DNA of 64,000 bases from Zoogloea oleivorans (GTDB lineage: Bacteria; Pseudomonadota; Gammaproteobacteria; Burkholderiales; Rhodocyclaceae). The translations under genes and the position numbers were made by a program. Location: contig JAOAUC010000017.1 of assembly GCA_030157785.1 (NCBI GenBank), positions 19,257-83,256 of the forward strand, given 5' to 3'. Position 1 is the stretch's first letter. Each line of letters begins with the position of its first letter. The notes under the pieces are model-generated. The model was not told the origin of the DNA. It worked only from the letters and a program-made list of their open reading frames with translations, and did no database searches. This document shows positions 16,248 through 25,828 of this stretch, in pieces.

Positions 16248-19200
16248 ATGGGAATCTCCGGACGCATCGCGGCGCTGTTCCAGCGCAACGCGCTTACCCC
16301 CCTGCTGGCCCTGGTGCTGATGCTCCTTGGTGTGTTCGCCACGATCATCACACCAAAGGAAGAAGAGCCGCAGATCGACGTGACCATGGCCGACGTGATG
16401 GTGGCCTTTCCGGGCGCCTCGGCGAAGGACGTGGAGGCATTGGTCGCCCGCCCGGCCGAGCAGGTGCTGTCGCGCATCACCGGCATGGACCACGTCTATT
16501 CCGTATCGCGCCCCGGCATGGCGGTGATCACCGTGCAGTTCAAGGTGGGGGTGCCCAACCAGGACGCCATCCTGCGCCTGTACGACACCATCCACAGCCA
16601 CCGGGACTGGATTTCGCCGGAGCTGGGGGTGGGCGAGCCGATCATCAAGCCCAAGGGTATCGACGATGTACCGATTGTCGCGCTGACGCTGTGGACCCGC
16701 GATCCGGCCCGTTCGGCCTTCGAGCTGCAGCAAGTGGGGCGGGCCGTCGAACTGGAGCTCAAGCGGGTCAAGGGCACACGGGACGTGAGCACCATCGGCG
16801 GGCCCGGGCATGTGGTTCGGGTGTTGATGGACGCCGGGCGGATGAACGGCTTCGGCGTTACGCCGCAGGATTTGAAGGGCGCGCTGCTGCTCGCCAATGC
16901 GTCCCAGCCGAGCGGCACGCTGGCCAGCGGCAACCGGGAGGTGCTGGTGCAGACCGGCACCTACCTGGCCAGTGCCGATGATGTGCGGCGCCTGGTGGTG
17001 GGGGTGTCGGCCGGCAAGCCGGTGTACATGGCCGACGTGGCCAGCGTGGTGGATGGGCCGGACCAGCCGTCCCGCTACGTCTGGCATGGCCTCGGCAAGG
17101 CTTCGCCGGGGGCGGCGGAGGCCGGTAACGAGCGCTTTCCGGCGGTGACCCTGTCGATTTCCAAGAAGCCCGGCGAGAACGCCGCCGATGTGGCTGACGG
17201 GGTGATCCAGCGCATGGAAGCCCTGAAGGGCAGCATCGTGCCGGACGGCGTCGAGGTGGCGGTGACCCGCAACTACGGCGCGACGGCCACCGAAAAAGCC
17301 GACAAGCTGATCGGCAAGCTGGTCTTTGCGACCTCGGCGGTGGTGTTGCTGGTGTTCTTCGCGCTGGGCCGGCGCGAGGCGGTGATCGTCGGTGCGGCGG
17401 TGACGCTGACGCTGGCGGCCACGCTGTTCGCTTCCTGGGCGTGGGGCTTCACCCTCAACCGGGTGAGTCTGTTTGCGCTGATTTTCTCCATCGGCATCCT
17501 GGTGGACGACGCCATCGTGGTCGTCGAGAACATCCATCGCTGGCACGCGCTGGAGCCGGACAAACCCCTGTGGGAGCTGATCCCCAAGGCCGTGGACGAG
17601 GTTGGCGGGCCGACCATTCTGGCCACCTTCACGGTGATTGCGGCGCTGCTGCCGATGGCCTTCGTCAGCGGCCTGATGGGGCCCTACATGAGCCCGATCC
17701 CGATCAATTCGTCGATGGGCATGTTCATCTCGCTGGCGGTGGCTTTCATCGTCACGCCCTGGCTGGCCGGCAAGCTGATGAAGGGCGCAGGCCATGCCAC
17801 AGCGGCAGGCGGCCACGCGCCGGACAAGCTGACGCAGAAGCTCGAAGCCCTGTTCCGCCGCATCATGACGCCGCTGCTCGACCCGCGCACCGGCGGGCGG
17901 GCGCGGGCCAAACTGTGGTTTGGCGTGTTGCTGGCAATCGTGCTGTCGGTGTCGCTGGCGGTGGTACAGCTTGTCGTGCTGAAGATGCTGCCCTTCGACA
18001 ACAAGAGCGAATTCCAGGTGGTGCTCGACATGCCCGTCGGTACGCCGGTGGAGCGCACCGCCGAAGTGTTGCGCGAGATGGGCGACGAGCTGGCGAAGGT
18101 GGACGAGGTGACCGACTTCCAGGCCTACGCCGGCACCGCTGCGCCGATCAACTTCAACGGCCTGGTGCGCCAGTATTACCTGCGTGCCTTGCCGGAAATG
18201 GGCGACATCCAGGTGAACCTGGTGGACAAGCACCAGCGCAGCCGCAAGAGTCACCAGATTGCGATCTCGGTGCGTGATGCGGTTGCCGCCATTGCGAAAA
18301 AGCACGGCGGCAATGCCAAGGTGGTCGAAGTGCCGCCCGGCCCGCCGGTGCTGTCGCCCATTGTCGCCGAGGTGTACGGGCCGGATTACGCCGGTCAGGT
18401 GGCCGTGGCCGCCAAGGTGCGGGCGGCCTTCGAGGCGACGCCGGACATTGTCGGCGTGGACGACACGGTGGACGAGGAGGCGCCCAAGCTGGTGCTGCGT
18501 GTCAATCAGGCCAAGGCGGCGCAACTGGGCGTGGCCCAGGCCGACATCGTCGAGGTGGTGCGTCTGGCCCTCGGTGGCGAGAACGTCACCCCGGTGCATG
18601 GCGGCGACAACAAGTACGAGATCCCGGTGCGCCTCACTCTGCCACCGGAGCGCCTGTCGAGCGTCGATCAACTTCTGCAGATGAAGGTGCGGGCGCGGGC
18701 GGCCGAAGCGGGCGGGGCGCTGGTGCCGGTGTCCGAGCTGGTCCAGGTGTTGCCGGTGACGCGCGAGCAGGTGATTTACCACAAGGACTTGCTGCCGGTG
18801 GTGTACGTGACCGGCGACATGGGCGGCAAGCTGGATTCACCGCTCTACGGCATGTTCGACATCCGTAGCCGCCTGAAGGATCTGCCGCTGGTCGGCGAGC
18901 GCCTGGGCGGCACGCTTGGCGAGTGGTTCATCCACCAGCCGGACGACCCCTACGCCGGCTACGCCATCAAGTGGGACGGCGAGTGGCAGGTGACCTACGA
19001 GACTTTCCGCGACATGGGCGCCGCTTACGCGGTGGGGCTGATCCTGATCTACGTGCTGGTGGTGGCCCAGTTCAAGAGCTACCTGGTGCCGTTGATCATC
19101 ATGGCGCCGATCCCGCTGACCCTCATCGGGGTGATGCCCGGCCATGCCTTGCTGGGCAGCCAGTTCACCGCCACCAGCATGATCGGGATGATTGCGCTGG

Positions 19201-19508
19201 CCGGGATCATCGTGCGCAACTCGATCCTGCTGGTGGATTTCATCGACCAGCAGGTGGCCGCCGGCACGGCCCTGGCCGAGGCGACCATCCATGCCGCCGC
19301 CGTACGCGCCAAGCCCATCGGCCTGACCGGCCTGGCGGCGATGATCGGGGCGATGTTCATCCTCGACGATCCGATCTTCAACGGGCTGGCGATCAGCATG
19401 ATCTTCGGCGTGCTGGTGTCCACGCTGCTGACTCTCGTCGTGATTCCGGTTCTTTACTTTGCGGCGAACCACAAGCGGCTTGCCGCCCAACAGGGAGTCT
19501 CCCCATGA
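16248..19508 (+). CDS. RND efflux transporter permease (AcrB/CusA superfamily)
   Basis: At 1086 residues this has full RND length: an N-terminal TM (about 12-32), a large periplasmic loop, a TM cluster around 345-500 with GILVDDAIVVVENI (TM4-type acidic pair), a second loop, and a C-terminal TM cluster with MIGMIALAGIIVRNSILLVD. It is an H+-driven exporter in the inner membrane. Within the superfamily it looks like the group that travels with a DUF2892 protein, for which sulfide, thiol or hydrophobic-compound roles have been proposed; substrate not readable. The stop overlaps the next start (ATGA). Confidence 0.92.
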   Translation: MGISGRIAALFQRNALTPLLALVLMLLGVFATIITPKEEEPQIDVTMADVMVAFPGASAKDVEALVARPAEQVLSRITGMDHVYSVSRPGMAVITVQFKVGVPNQDAILRLYDTIHSHRDWISPELGVGEPIIKPKGIDDVPIVALTLWTRDPARSAFELQQVGRAVELELKRVKGTRDVSTIGGPGHVVRVLMDAGRMNGFGVTPQDLKGALLLANASQPSGTLASGNREVLVQTGTYLASADDVRRLVVGVSAGKPVYMADVASVVDGPDQPSRYVWHGLGKASPGAAEAGNERFPAVTLSISKKPGENAADVADGVIQRMEALKGSIVPDGVEVAVTRNYGATATEKADKLIGKLVFATSAVVLLVFFALGRREAVIVGAAVTLTLAATLFASWAWGFTLNRVSLFALIFSIGILVDDAIVVVENIHRWHALEPDKPLWELIPKAVDEVGGPTILATFTVIAALLPMAFVSGLMGPYMSPIPINSSMGMFISLAVAFIVTPWLAGKLMKGAGHATAAGGHAPDKLTQKLEALFRRIMTPLLDPRTGGRARAKLWFGVLLAIVLSVSLAVVQLVVLKMLPFDNKSEFQVVLDMPVGTPVERTAEVLREMGDELAKVDEVTDFQAYAGTAAPINFNGLVRQYYLRALPEMGDIQVNLVDKHQRSRKSHQIAISVRDAVAAIAKKHGGNAKVVEVPPGPPVLSPIVAEVYGPDYAGQVAVAAKVRAAFEATPDIVGVDDTVDEEAPKLVLRVNQAKAAQLGVAQADIVEVVRLALGGENVTPVHGGDNKYEIPVRLTLPPERLSSVDQLLQMKVRARAAEAGGALVPVSELVQVLPVTREQVIYHKDLLPVVYVTGDMGGKLDSPLYGMFDIRSRLKDLPLVGERLGGTLGEWFIHQPDDPYAGYAIKWDGEWQVTYETFRDMGAAYAVGLILIYVLVVAQFKSYLVPLIIMAPIPLTLIGVMPGHALLGSQFTATSMIGMIALAGIIVRNSILLVDFIDQQVAAGTALAEATIHAAAVRAKPIGLTGLAAMIGAMFILDDPIFNGLAISMIFGVLVSTLLTLVVIPVLYFAANHKRLAAQQGVSP

Positions 19509-19729
19509 GCCTGACCGTCAACCAGTTTGTCCGTGTCTTCGCCGGTTCCTTTGTGCTGATCTCGCTGGCCCTCGGGGTGGAGGGCAGTCCGCTTTTTGTC
19601 AGCAGTAAATTCCTGTGGTTTACGGCCTTTGTGGGGGCCAACCTGCTGCAGAGCGGCTTTACCCGGTTTTGCCCGCTGGAAAGCGTGCTGCGCAAGTTCG
19701 GCGTGAAGGATGGGCCGGGCTGCAACTGA
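19505..19729 (+). CDS. DUF2892 (YgaP-like) small inner-membrane protein
   Basis: The 74-residue protein has two hydrophobic segments (FVRVFAGSFVLISLALGVEG and the region from FLWFTAFVGANLLQSG) and a conserved TRFCPLESVLRKFGV tail with one cysteine. This is the DUF2892 fold found alone or fused to rhodanese in YgaP. It is translationally coupled to the RND permease by a 4-bp overlap, so it probably modulates the pump or senses its substrate. Neighbours of this type are often under sulfide/persulfide-sensing ArsR-family repressors, which fits a palindromic operator upstream, but no such repressor gene is adjacent. Confidence 0.85.
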   Translation: MSLTVNQFVRVFAGSFVLISLALGVEGSPLFVSSKFLWFTAFVGANLLQSGFTRFCPLESVLRKFGVKDGPGCN

Positions 19730-19800
19730 CTTTTGTGGCATGACAATGTCTGAGGGAAAACCCCTCAAGCTTTGAGGCTGCGGGCCGTTCACCACGCGTG

Positions 19801-22800
19801 ATGAGCCCGAGCCCTGCGTCCCCACTGAGAATCCGCCTTGCTGCCTGGCGAGGCAGTTGCCTGCTGCGTGCGCAGGGGCACTGGTTTGCCATTGCTCTGG
19901 GCCTCGGTTTTCTCGTCACTGCCTGGGGCTGGTGGCATCTGCGTGCCCATGAAGCTGAACTCGATCAGGTACGCCATGCGGCTGCCGCCGATAGCCTGGA
20001 GCACCATCTCGCCGAGCGGCTCGGCAAGGTGGATTTCATCCTGCGCGGTGTGGCGGGGTTGTTTGGCGCCCAGAATCTGGTCGAGCGGCGGGAGTTTGAG
20101 ACTTACGTTGCCGGACTGAAGCCAACCGATGCGCTGCCGGAAGTCCTGGCTATCGGACTGCTCCGGCGTGTCGAGGTGGCTCGCGTCGAGGCCGTCGAGG
20201 CCGTGCTGTCGGCGAGCTATGACCGGGAAATCCATATTTATCCCAAGCCGGATCCGGCGCGGGTCAAGGACACCTTTCCGATTTCATATGTGTGGCCCCT
20301 GGACTCCCAGACCCGCGGTGTGATCGGTTTCGACGGATACAGCGAGCCCAATCGTCGCCTTGCAATAGACCTTGCCATCAACTCCGGCGCGATGGCCATG
20401 ACCCCGCCGGTCACATTGCGTGCGCTGGAAACCGGGCAGAGCGTACGTGGCGTGCTGCTTTACCGGGTGGCCCGCTCGGCGGACGATGAGCTGAGTGTGT
20501 CGGTGGGGCCGGAAGGCCTGGTAGGCCTCGGGATCAGCGTCGGAACCCTGTTCGACGACGTGCGCAGTGCCTCTATTGCCGGATATGGATTGCGGGTGGC
20601 CGACGTGACCGGTGAGGTGCCGCTTCCTCTTTACGGTGAGGAGGGGGCCGTGGAGTCGGAGGCGGTCGTGGTTCGTCAGGTCCGCTTTGGCGATCGGGAG
20701 TGGCGCCTCTCGGTGATGGCGCCGCCCTCCGATGGCGAGATCGCGGCCTCGACGTTGGCAGGCTTGGGCGGATTGCTGGCAAGCGGCCTGGTGGCCTTCA
20801 GTCTGGCGACGTTGTCGGGGCAGCAAAGGCGTGCCGAGCGTATCGCCGAAGCGATGACTGTCGAGTTGCGTGGCAGCGAGAAACGTTTCGAGCTGGCGGT
20901 GTCGGCGACCGATGAAGGTATCTGGGAGTGGCGGGCAGGCATGGCCCGAGTTTTCCTGTCTCCCCGCTGCGACCGTTTGCTGGGCTATCCCGAACAGGGC
21001 CTGCCGCGCAGTGCGCGGGGCATTCTGCGGTCAATGGCGCGCCCGGTGCGGCGTGAGTTTCTGCAGGCTTTTCGCCGCCATACGCGAGGTCAGGGGCCGC
21101 TGGACTGCGTCTTGCCGCTCCGTCGTATCGACGGCAGCCTGGGCTGGTTTCATCTGGCCGGAAAAACAGAGTTCGATACCGCCGGCCACCCCCTGCGCAC
21201 GGCGGGTGCCGCTTCAGACGTCACCGCCCTGCGCCGTGCCCAGCAGGCCGTTATCGATTCTCATGCCAAGCTGGATGCGTTGTATCGGCATGCCTCCCTG
21301 GGTATGGCCCTGGTGGATAGCGCCGGACGCTACCTGCAGGCCAACGAGGCTTTCTGCCAGATCAGCGGCTATTCTGAAGAAGAGTTGCTCAGTAGTGCCT
21401 GCCCGTCCCTGAGTCCGCCCGAATATGCCAGTCAGGATGCGCGGGCGGTAGTTGAAGCGTGTCTGGGCGCGCCGACCTGTGCTTACGAGAAGGAGTTTGT
21501 CCGCAAGAACGGCGCGAGGGTGCCAGTGGTGGTGACCACCACGATGGTGAGCGGTAGCGACGGCGATCGCTGGGTGATCGTCGAGGACGTCACGGTCCGC
21601 AAGGTGGAGCAGCAGGCCATCCAGGAGGCCCATGCGACCAACGAGTCGCTGATCGAAGCCATGCCCGACATGTTGTTCCAGCTGGACGGGGCGATGCGCA
21701 TCATCCGCTACCACGCCGGCAGCCGGGAGGATCTGTCGATGCCGCCGGAGGCTTTCCTGGGCAAGCGTCTTGACGAATCCCTGTCGCCGGACATGGCGCG
21801 CCGCTTTGGCGCGGCAGCGCTGGCGGCTTCCCGTAGCGGTCAGTTGCAGCGGATCGAGTATTCATCCCGTCGCGGTGGTGGCGAACGGCACTTTGAAGCC
21901 CGCTTTCGCGCCGTGCGCACGGGCGGCGCCCTGTCAGTGATCCGTGACGTGACGGAGAGGAAGGAGGCCGAACTGGCCTTGCGGGAAAGTGAAGCCCGCT
22001 GGCAGTTCGCGCTGGATGGCGCCGGCGATGGCGTGTGGGACTGGAACATCGTTACCGGCAAGGTCTTTCGATCGCCACGCTGGCTGCACATGCTGGGCTA
22101 CGCCGACGGTGAGCTGGCGGAGGGTATCGATGACTGGGCTATTCGCGTGCATCCGGATGATCTGGTTGCAGTGCTGGCTGCCCAGGATGCCCATTTGAGC
22201 GGTGAAAGCCCCATGTTCATGCATGAAGTCCGGCTGCGCTGCAAGAACGGCAACTACAAGTGGATCCTGGCCCGGGGGCTGGTGGTGGAGCGGGATGACA
22301 ACGGGCGCCCGCTGCGCATGATCGGCACCCAGAGCGACATTGACGAGGCCAAGGCCCGGGAGGCCCAGATACTCGATCACAACCTCAACCTGGCCAGCCT
22401 GGTGGCGGCCCGCACGCAGGATCTCCAGGCCGCCAAGGAGGCTGCCGAGGCGGCCAACGAGGCCAAGTCGGCCTTCCTTGCCAACATGTCCCACGAACTG
22501 CGCACGCCGATGCACGGGGTGCTCAGCTATGCCCGTCTCGGCGAAACCCGGGTGGCCCAGGCGGGGCACGAGAAGCTGCGCAGCTACTTCCACCGGATCC
22601 GCATCAGTGGCGAGCGCCTGCTGCTGCTCGTCAACGACTTGCTCGATCTGGCCAAGTTCGAGGCCGGGAGGATGGTCCTGAACATGGGGCCAATGCGCCT
22701 CAATGCGCTGGTGCAGGACATCATTCATGAGTTTGATGCCTTGCTTCATGCGCGGCAGCTGCACGTCGAATTCGAACAGGAGCCCGGCATGCCGGATATT

Positions 22801-23226
22801 TCGGGTGATGCGGCGCGGATCGGCCAGGTGGTGCGCAACCTGCTCTCCAATGCGGCCAAGTTCACGCCGGAAGGGAGGGGTATCCATATCAGCCTGGCGA
22901 CGACAGTGCTGGAAGGGCGTGATGGCGGGGGCGTGGCAGGCGCGCCTGCGGTACGCCTCAGCATTTCGGACGAAGGGGTCGGCATTCCCCCGGAGGAACT
23001 CGACGCTGTTTTCGACAAGTTTGTGCAAAGCAGTCGCACCCGTACCGGTGCCGGTGGAACGGGGCTCGGGCTGGCAATCTGCCAGGAGATCGTCGATGCG
23101 CACCGGGGCCGGATCATGGCCCGCAACAACGCTGCTGGCGGGGCGGAATTCATAGTTGTTTTGCCGCTGGGCAAGGTCCAGGAGCGCCTGTTTCCGGCGC
23201 TGACGGCACAAGGAGAAAGTGTATGA
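19801..23226 (+). CDS. CHASE-domain, multi-PAS sensor histidine kinase
   Basis: The 1141-residue protein has an N-terminal TM (about 28-48), a periplasmic CHASE domain (about 60-290), a second TM near 315-340, then four PAS repeats starting near 363, 490, 613 and 733. A coiled linker leads to HisKA with the phospho-histidine in ANMSHELRTPMHG (H898), and HATPase motifs QVVRNLLSNAAKF, SDEGVGIPPEEL and GTGLGLAICQEIV. There is no receiver, so it is not a hybrid kinase. I start at ATG 19801 rather than the preceding GTG. It overlaps the next gene by 4 bp, making the downstream receiver-HATPase its likely phospho-acceptor. The ligand is unknown. Confidence 0.92.
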   Translation: MSPSPASPLRIRLAAWRGSCLLRAQGHWFAIALGLGFLVTAWGWWHLRAHEAELDQVRHAAAADSLEHHLAERLGKVDFILRGVAGLFGAQNLVERREFETYVAGLKPTDALPEVLAIGLLRRVEVARVEAVEAVLSASYDREIHIYPKPDPARVKDTFPISYVWPLDSQTRGVIGFDGYSEPNRRLAIDLAINSGAMAMTPPVTLRALETGQSVRGVLLYRVARSADDELSVSVGPEGLVGLGISVGTLFDDVRSASIAGYGLRVADVTGEVPLPLYGEEGAVESEAVVVRQVRFGDREWRLSVMAPPSDGEIAASTLAGLGGLLASGLVAFSLATLSGQQRRAERIAEAMTVELRGSEKRFELAVSATDEGIWEWRAGMARVFLSPRCDRLLGYPEQGLPRSARGILRSMARPVRREFLQAFRRHTRGQGPLDCVLPLRRIDGSLGWFHLAGKTEFDTAGHPLRTAGAASDVTALRRAQQAVIDSHAKLDALYRHASLGMALVDSAGRYLQANEAFCQISGYSEEELLSSACPSLSPPEYASQDARAVVEACLGAPTCAYEKEFVRKNGARVPVVVTTTMVSGSDGDRWVIVEDVTVRKVEQQAIQEAHATNESLIEAMPDMLFQLDGAMRIIRYHAGSREDLSMPPEAFLGKRLDESLSPDMARRFGAAALAASRSGQLQRIEYSSRRGGGERHFEARFRAVRTGGALSVIRDVTERKEAELALRESEARWQFALDGAGDGVWDWNIVTGKVFRSPRWLHMLGYADGELAEGIDDWAIRVHPDDLVAVLAAQDAHLSGESPMFMHEVRLRCKNGNYKWILARGLVVERDDNGRPLRMIGTQSDIDEAKAREAQILDHNLNLASLVAARTQDLQAAKEAAEAANEAKSAFLANMSHELRTPMHGVLSYARLGETRVAQAGHEKLRSYFHRIRISGERLLLLVNDLLDLAKFEAGRMVLNMGPMRLNALVQDIIHEFDALLHARQLHVEFEQEPGMPDISGDAARIGQVVRNLLSNAAKFTPEGRGIHISLATTVLEGRDGGGVAGAPAVRLSISDEGVGIPPEELDAVFDKFVQSSRTRTGAGGTGLGLAICQEIVDAHRGRIMARNNAAGGAEFIVVLPLGKVQERLFPALTAQGESV

Positions 23227-24128
23227 GCGTGGCGAAGATTCTGGTGGTGGACGATGAGCCGTTCAATCTGGATATCGTCGGGGAGTACCTGGACGAGATG
23301 GATTTCGACCTGGTGATGGTGGAGTCGGGTGAGGCGGCCTGGGATGCGTTGTGCGAGCCCGAGTCGAACTTCGATCTGGTTCTGCTCGACCGCATGATGC
23401 CGGGCATGGACGGCATCATGCTGCTCCGGAACATCAAGGCCGACGAGCGGCTGCGATCGATCCCGGTGATCATGCAGACAGCTGCCACGTCGCCCGAGCA
23501 GGTTCGCGAGGGGCTGGCGGCCGGAGCGTTCTACTACCTGACCAAGCCTTTCGAGGGCGAGGCACTGCAGACCATCATTCGCTCTGCCCTCGACGACATG
23601 CGTACGCGGCGCGAGCTGAATGCCAATCTGGCAGGTCACGCCCACGCGCTATCGTGCATCACCCAGGGAGAGTTCTCCATCCGCACCCTTGAGGAGGCGC
23701 GGTCGCTGGCATCTTTCATTGCCCTGCTGGGGCCGCAGCCGGAAACCCTGGCCATGGGCTTGTCGGAATTGCTGGTGAATGGCGTGGAACACGGCAACCT
23801 GGGCATCGACTTTGCCGAGAAAAGTCGCCTGCGCGAGGCCGATCGGTGGGAGGAGGAGGTTGCCCATCGCCTGGCCCTGCCCGAGAACCGGCGCAAGGCG
23901 GTGCGTCTGCGGGTGCGCGGCGATGAGACCCGCTGGGTGTTCGAGATCAGCGATGACGGGTCGGGCTTCGACTGGCGGCGTTTTCTCGATTTCGATCCGG
24001 AGCGCGCCTTTGCGCCCAACGGACGCGGCATTGCCCTGTCGCGCCAGCTTTCCTTTGATAGCCTGACTTATCTGCCTCCGGGAAACCAGGTCGTGGTGAC
24101 CGTTGTAAAGGGCGGGGGCCGGTCGTGA
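23223..24128 (+). CDS. Response-regulator receiver fused to anti-sigma-type HATPase
   Basis: The 301-residue protein starts MSVAKILVVDDEPFNLDIV, a canonical receiver with phospho-acceptor in LVLLDRMMPGMDG (about D58) and lysine in YYLTKPFEG. From about residue 160 it carries a HATPase with N-box LLVNGVEHGNLG, G1 SDDGSGFDW and G2 GRGIALSR, of the RsbW/HATPase_c_2 kind. Such proteins phosphorylate STAS antagonists or bind sigma factors. Coupling to the kinase upstream (4-bp overlap) and the PP2C phosphatase downstream suggests phosphorylation of the receiver toggles ATPase activity. Paralogous to the protein at 14316-15134. No STAS gene is seen in the window. Confidence 0.88.
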   Translation: MSVAKILVVDDEPFNLDIVGEYLDEMDFDLVMVESGEAAWDALCEPESNFDLVLLDRMMPGMDGIMLLRNIKADERLRSIPVIMQTAATSPEQVREGLAAGAFYYLTKPFEGEALQTIIRSALDDMRTRRELNANLAGHAHALSCITQGEFSIRTLEEARSLASFIALLGPQPETLAMGLSELLVNGVEHGNLGIDFAEKSRLREADRWEEEVAHRLALPENRRKAVRLRVRGDETRWVFEISDDGSGFDWRRFLDFDPERAFAPNGRGIALSRQLSFDSLTYLPPGNQVVVTVVKGGGRS

Positions 24129-24186
24129 TGATCAATTGCACTGGTCACGGTTGGTGCCGTGGCTTGCCAACAGCAGAAGGCCTGTG

Positions 24187-25746
24187 ATGGTTGAAAAAGC
24201 ACTTCGGGTCCTGGTGGCTGACGACATTGCATCCAACCGGACCATCGTCGGGTCCTTTCTCGCCCATTTGAACTGCATTCCCCTGTATGCCGAGGATGGC
24301 GTGGAGGCGGTCGATGTATTCCGGAGAGAGTCGCCGGATGTGGTCCTGATGGATCTGATGATGCCGCGCATGGATGGTTTCGAGGCCATCCAGCAGATTC
24401 GGGCCCTCTCCGATGATCACTGGGTTCCGATCATCATCCTGTCGGCCCTCAGTGGCGAGGGGGACATCGTGCATGGGCTGGATGTCGGCGCTGATGATTA
24501 CCTGGCCAAGCCCCTGTCGTTTCCGGTCTTTGCGGCGCGCTTCAAGGCCCTGCGCCGGCTGCTCGACATGCAGCGACGTCTGGCGGGTTCGCTGGAACAG
24601 GTGCGTGCCGTGGCCAACGGGGTTATCGACGGAATCATTTCGTCAGACGAAAAGGGCAACATCCTGTCGGTGAACCGGGCGGCCAGCCAGATATTCGGTT
24701 ATTCCGCCAACGAGATGGTCGGGCAAAACCTGCGCATGCTGATGCCTGAAGGCGTCGGGGGCAGCCACAATGGCCACATGGAGCATTATCTGAAGACGGG
24801 CGAGAACTCGGTGATCGGCCAGATTCGCGAACTGGTTGGACGGCGCAAGGATGGCCGGACTTTTCCGATGGAGATCGGTGTATCCGACCTGCAGTTGCCC
24901 AACCGGCGGATGTTCATTGGCGTGGTGCGCGACATTTCCGAGGCGCGCCGCATCCAGCGTCAGTTGGCCGAGGATGCGGCGCGCCTGCAGCGCTATCACG
25001 ACGAGTCCGAGCGGGAGCAGGAGCTTGCCATGAGCATCATGGAACGGCAGATCCGCAGTGACTGGCTTCATGACGGCGCTGTCCAGTATGCCGTGATGCC
25101 GGCGCGCAATTTCTCCGGCGACGTGGTGGCGGTGGCCCGGGCGTCGGACGGCTCGCTCTATGCGATGCTTGCCGATGCCACCGGGCATGGGCTGGCGGCA
25201 GCGGTCAGCGTGCTGCCGGCGCTGGGCGCCTTCTACCGTGGCGCGGCGCGCAATGCACCGCTGGCGTCGCTGGTCACCGAGCTCAACGACATGCTCTGTG
25301 GCCTGTTGCCGCCGGGGCGTTTCGTGGCTTCGGCGCTGGTGCGCCTCGAGGCCGGACGTCGGGCCGGGCAGATCTGGGTAGGCGGTGTGCCGGATGTGCT
25401 CCGCGTTAGTGACGGGGGGCAGGTGGTACAGCGCTTCATTTCGCGCCAGTTGCCGCTGGGTATCCTGCCATCGGCCGAGGCCGGCGCCGATTGCGAGACC
25501 TTCAGTTGGGACGAACCGTGCCAGATCGTGCTGTGTTCGGACGGGCTTACCGAGGCCGAAAGCGCCAGCGGCGAACCCTTTGGCACCCACGGGCTGGAGC
25601 TGGCCTTGCTTACGGCACCCCGGGCTTTGCGGGTTGCAGGTTTGCGCAAGGCACTGACGCGGCACCTGGGGCGCCAGCCTGCCGGGGACGATGTGTCGGT
25701 GCTCATTCTCGATTGCCTGATGGGGGGGGGTGGGGAACAGGCTTAG
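24187..25746 (+). CDS. Receiver-PAS-SpoIIE (PP2C) serine phosphatase
   Basis: The 519-residue protein has a receiver domain (LRVLVADDIASNRTIVG; phospho-Asp in VVLMDLMMPRMDG; Lys in DYLAKPLSF), a FixL-like PAS domain from about 145 (GIISSDEKGNILSVNRAAS), a coiled linker and a SpoIIE/PP2C phosphatase from about 300. Metal-binding acids are visible in ARNFSGD, ADATGHG, CSDGLTEAE and AGDDVSV. It likely dephosphorylates a partner-switch antagonist, opposing the preceding HATPase protein. I chose ATG 24187 because the receiver begins there; upstream open frame adds unrelated residues. A G9 run (25722-25730) sits in the last codons. Confidence 0.9.
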   Translation: MVEKALRVLVADDIASNRTIVGSFLAHLNCIPLYAEDGVEAVDVFRRESPDVVLMDLMMPRMDGFEAIQQIRALSDDHWVPIIILSALSGEGDIVHGLDVGADDYLAKPLSFPVFAARFKALRRLLDMQRRLAGSLEQVRAVANGVIDGIISSDEKGNILSVNRAASQIFGYSANEMVGQNLRMLMPEGVGGSHNGHMEHYLKTGENSVIGQIRELVGRRKDGRTFPMEIGVSDLQLPNRRMFIGVVRDISEARRIQRQLAEDAARLQRYHDESEREQELAMSIMERQIRSDWLHDGAVQYAVMPARNFSGDVVAVARASDGSLYAMLADATGHGLAAAVSVLPALGAFYRGAARNAPLASLVTELNDMLCGLLPPGRFVASALVRLEAGRRAGQIWVGGVPDVLRVSDGGQVVQRFISRQLPLGILPSAEAGADCETFSWDEPCQIVLCSDGLTEAESASGEPFGTHGLELALLTAPRALRVAGLRKALTRHLGRQPAGDDVSVLILDCLMGGGGEQA

Positions 25747-25828
25747 GAGACGGACGGGAGGGCGTCATCGCCTGCTGGCGTGCTTCCTGCTTGAGGTTTC
25801 AGGGTGTCTTTTGGATTTTCACTCCTCC

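Noticed and set aside
15903..18782. A 959-codon minus-strand open frame opposite the RND permease.
   Set aside because: His/Arg/Gln-rich composition with no motif; the plus strand has clear RND motifs throughout.
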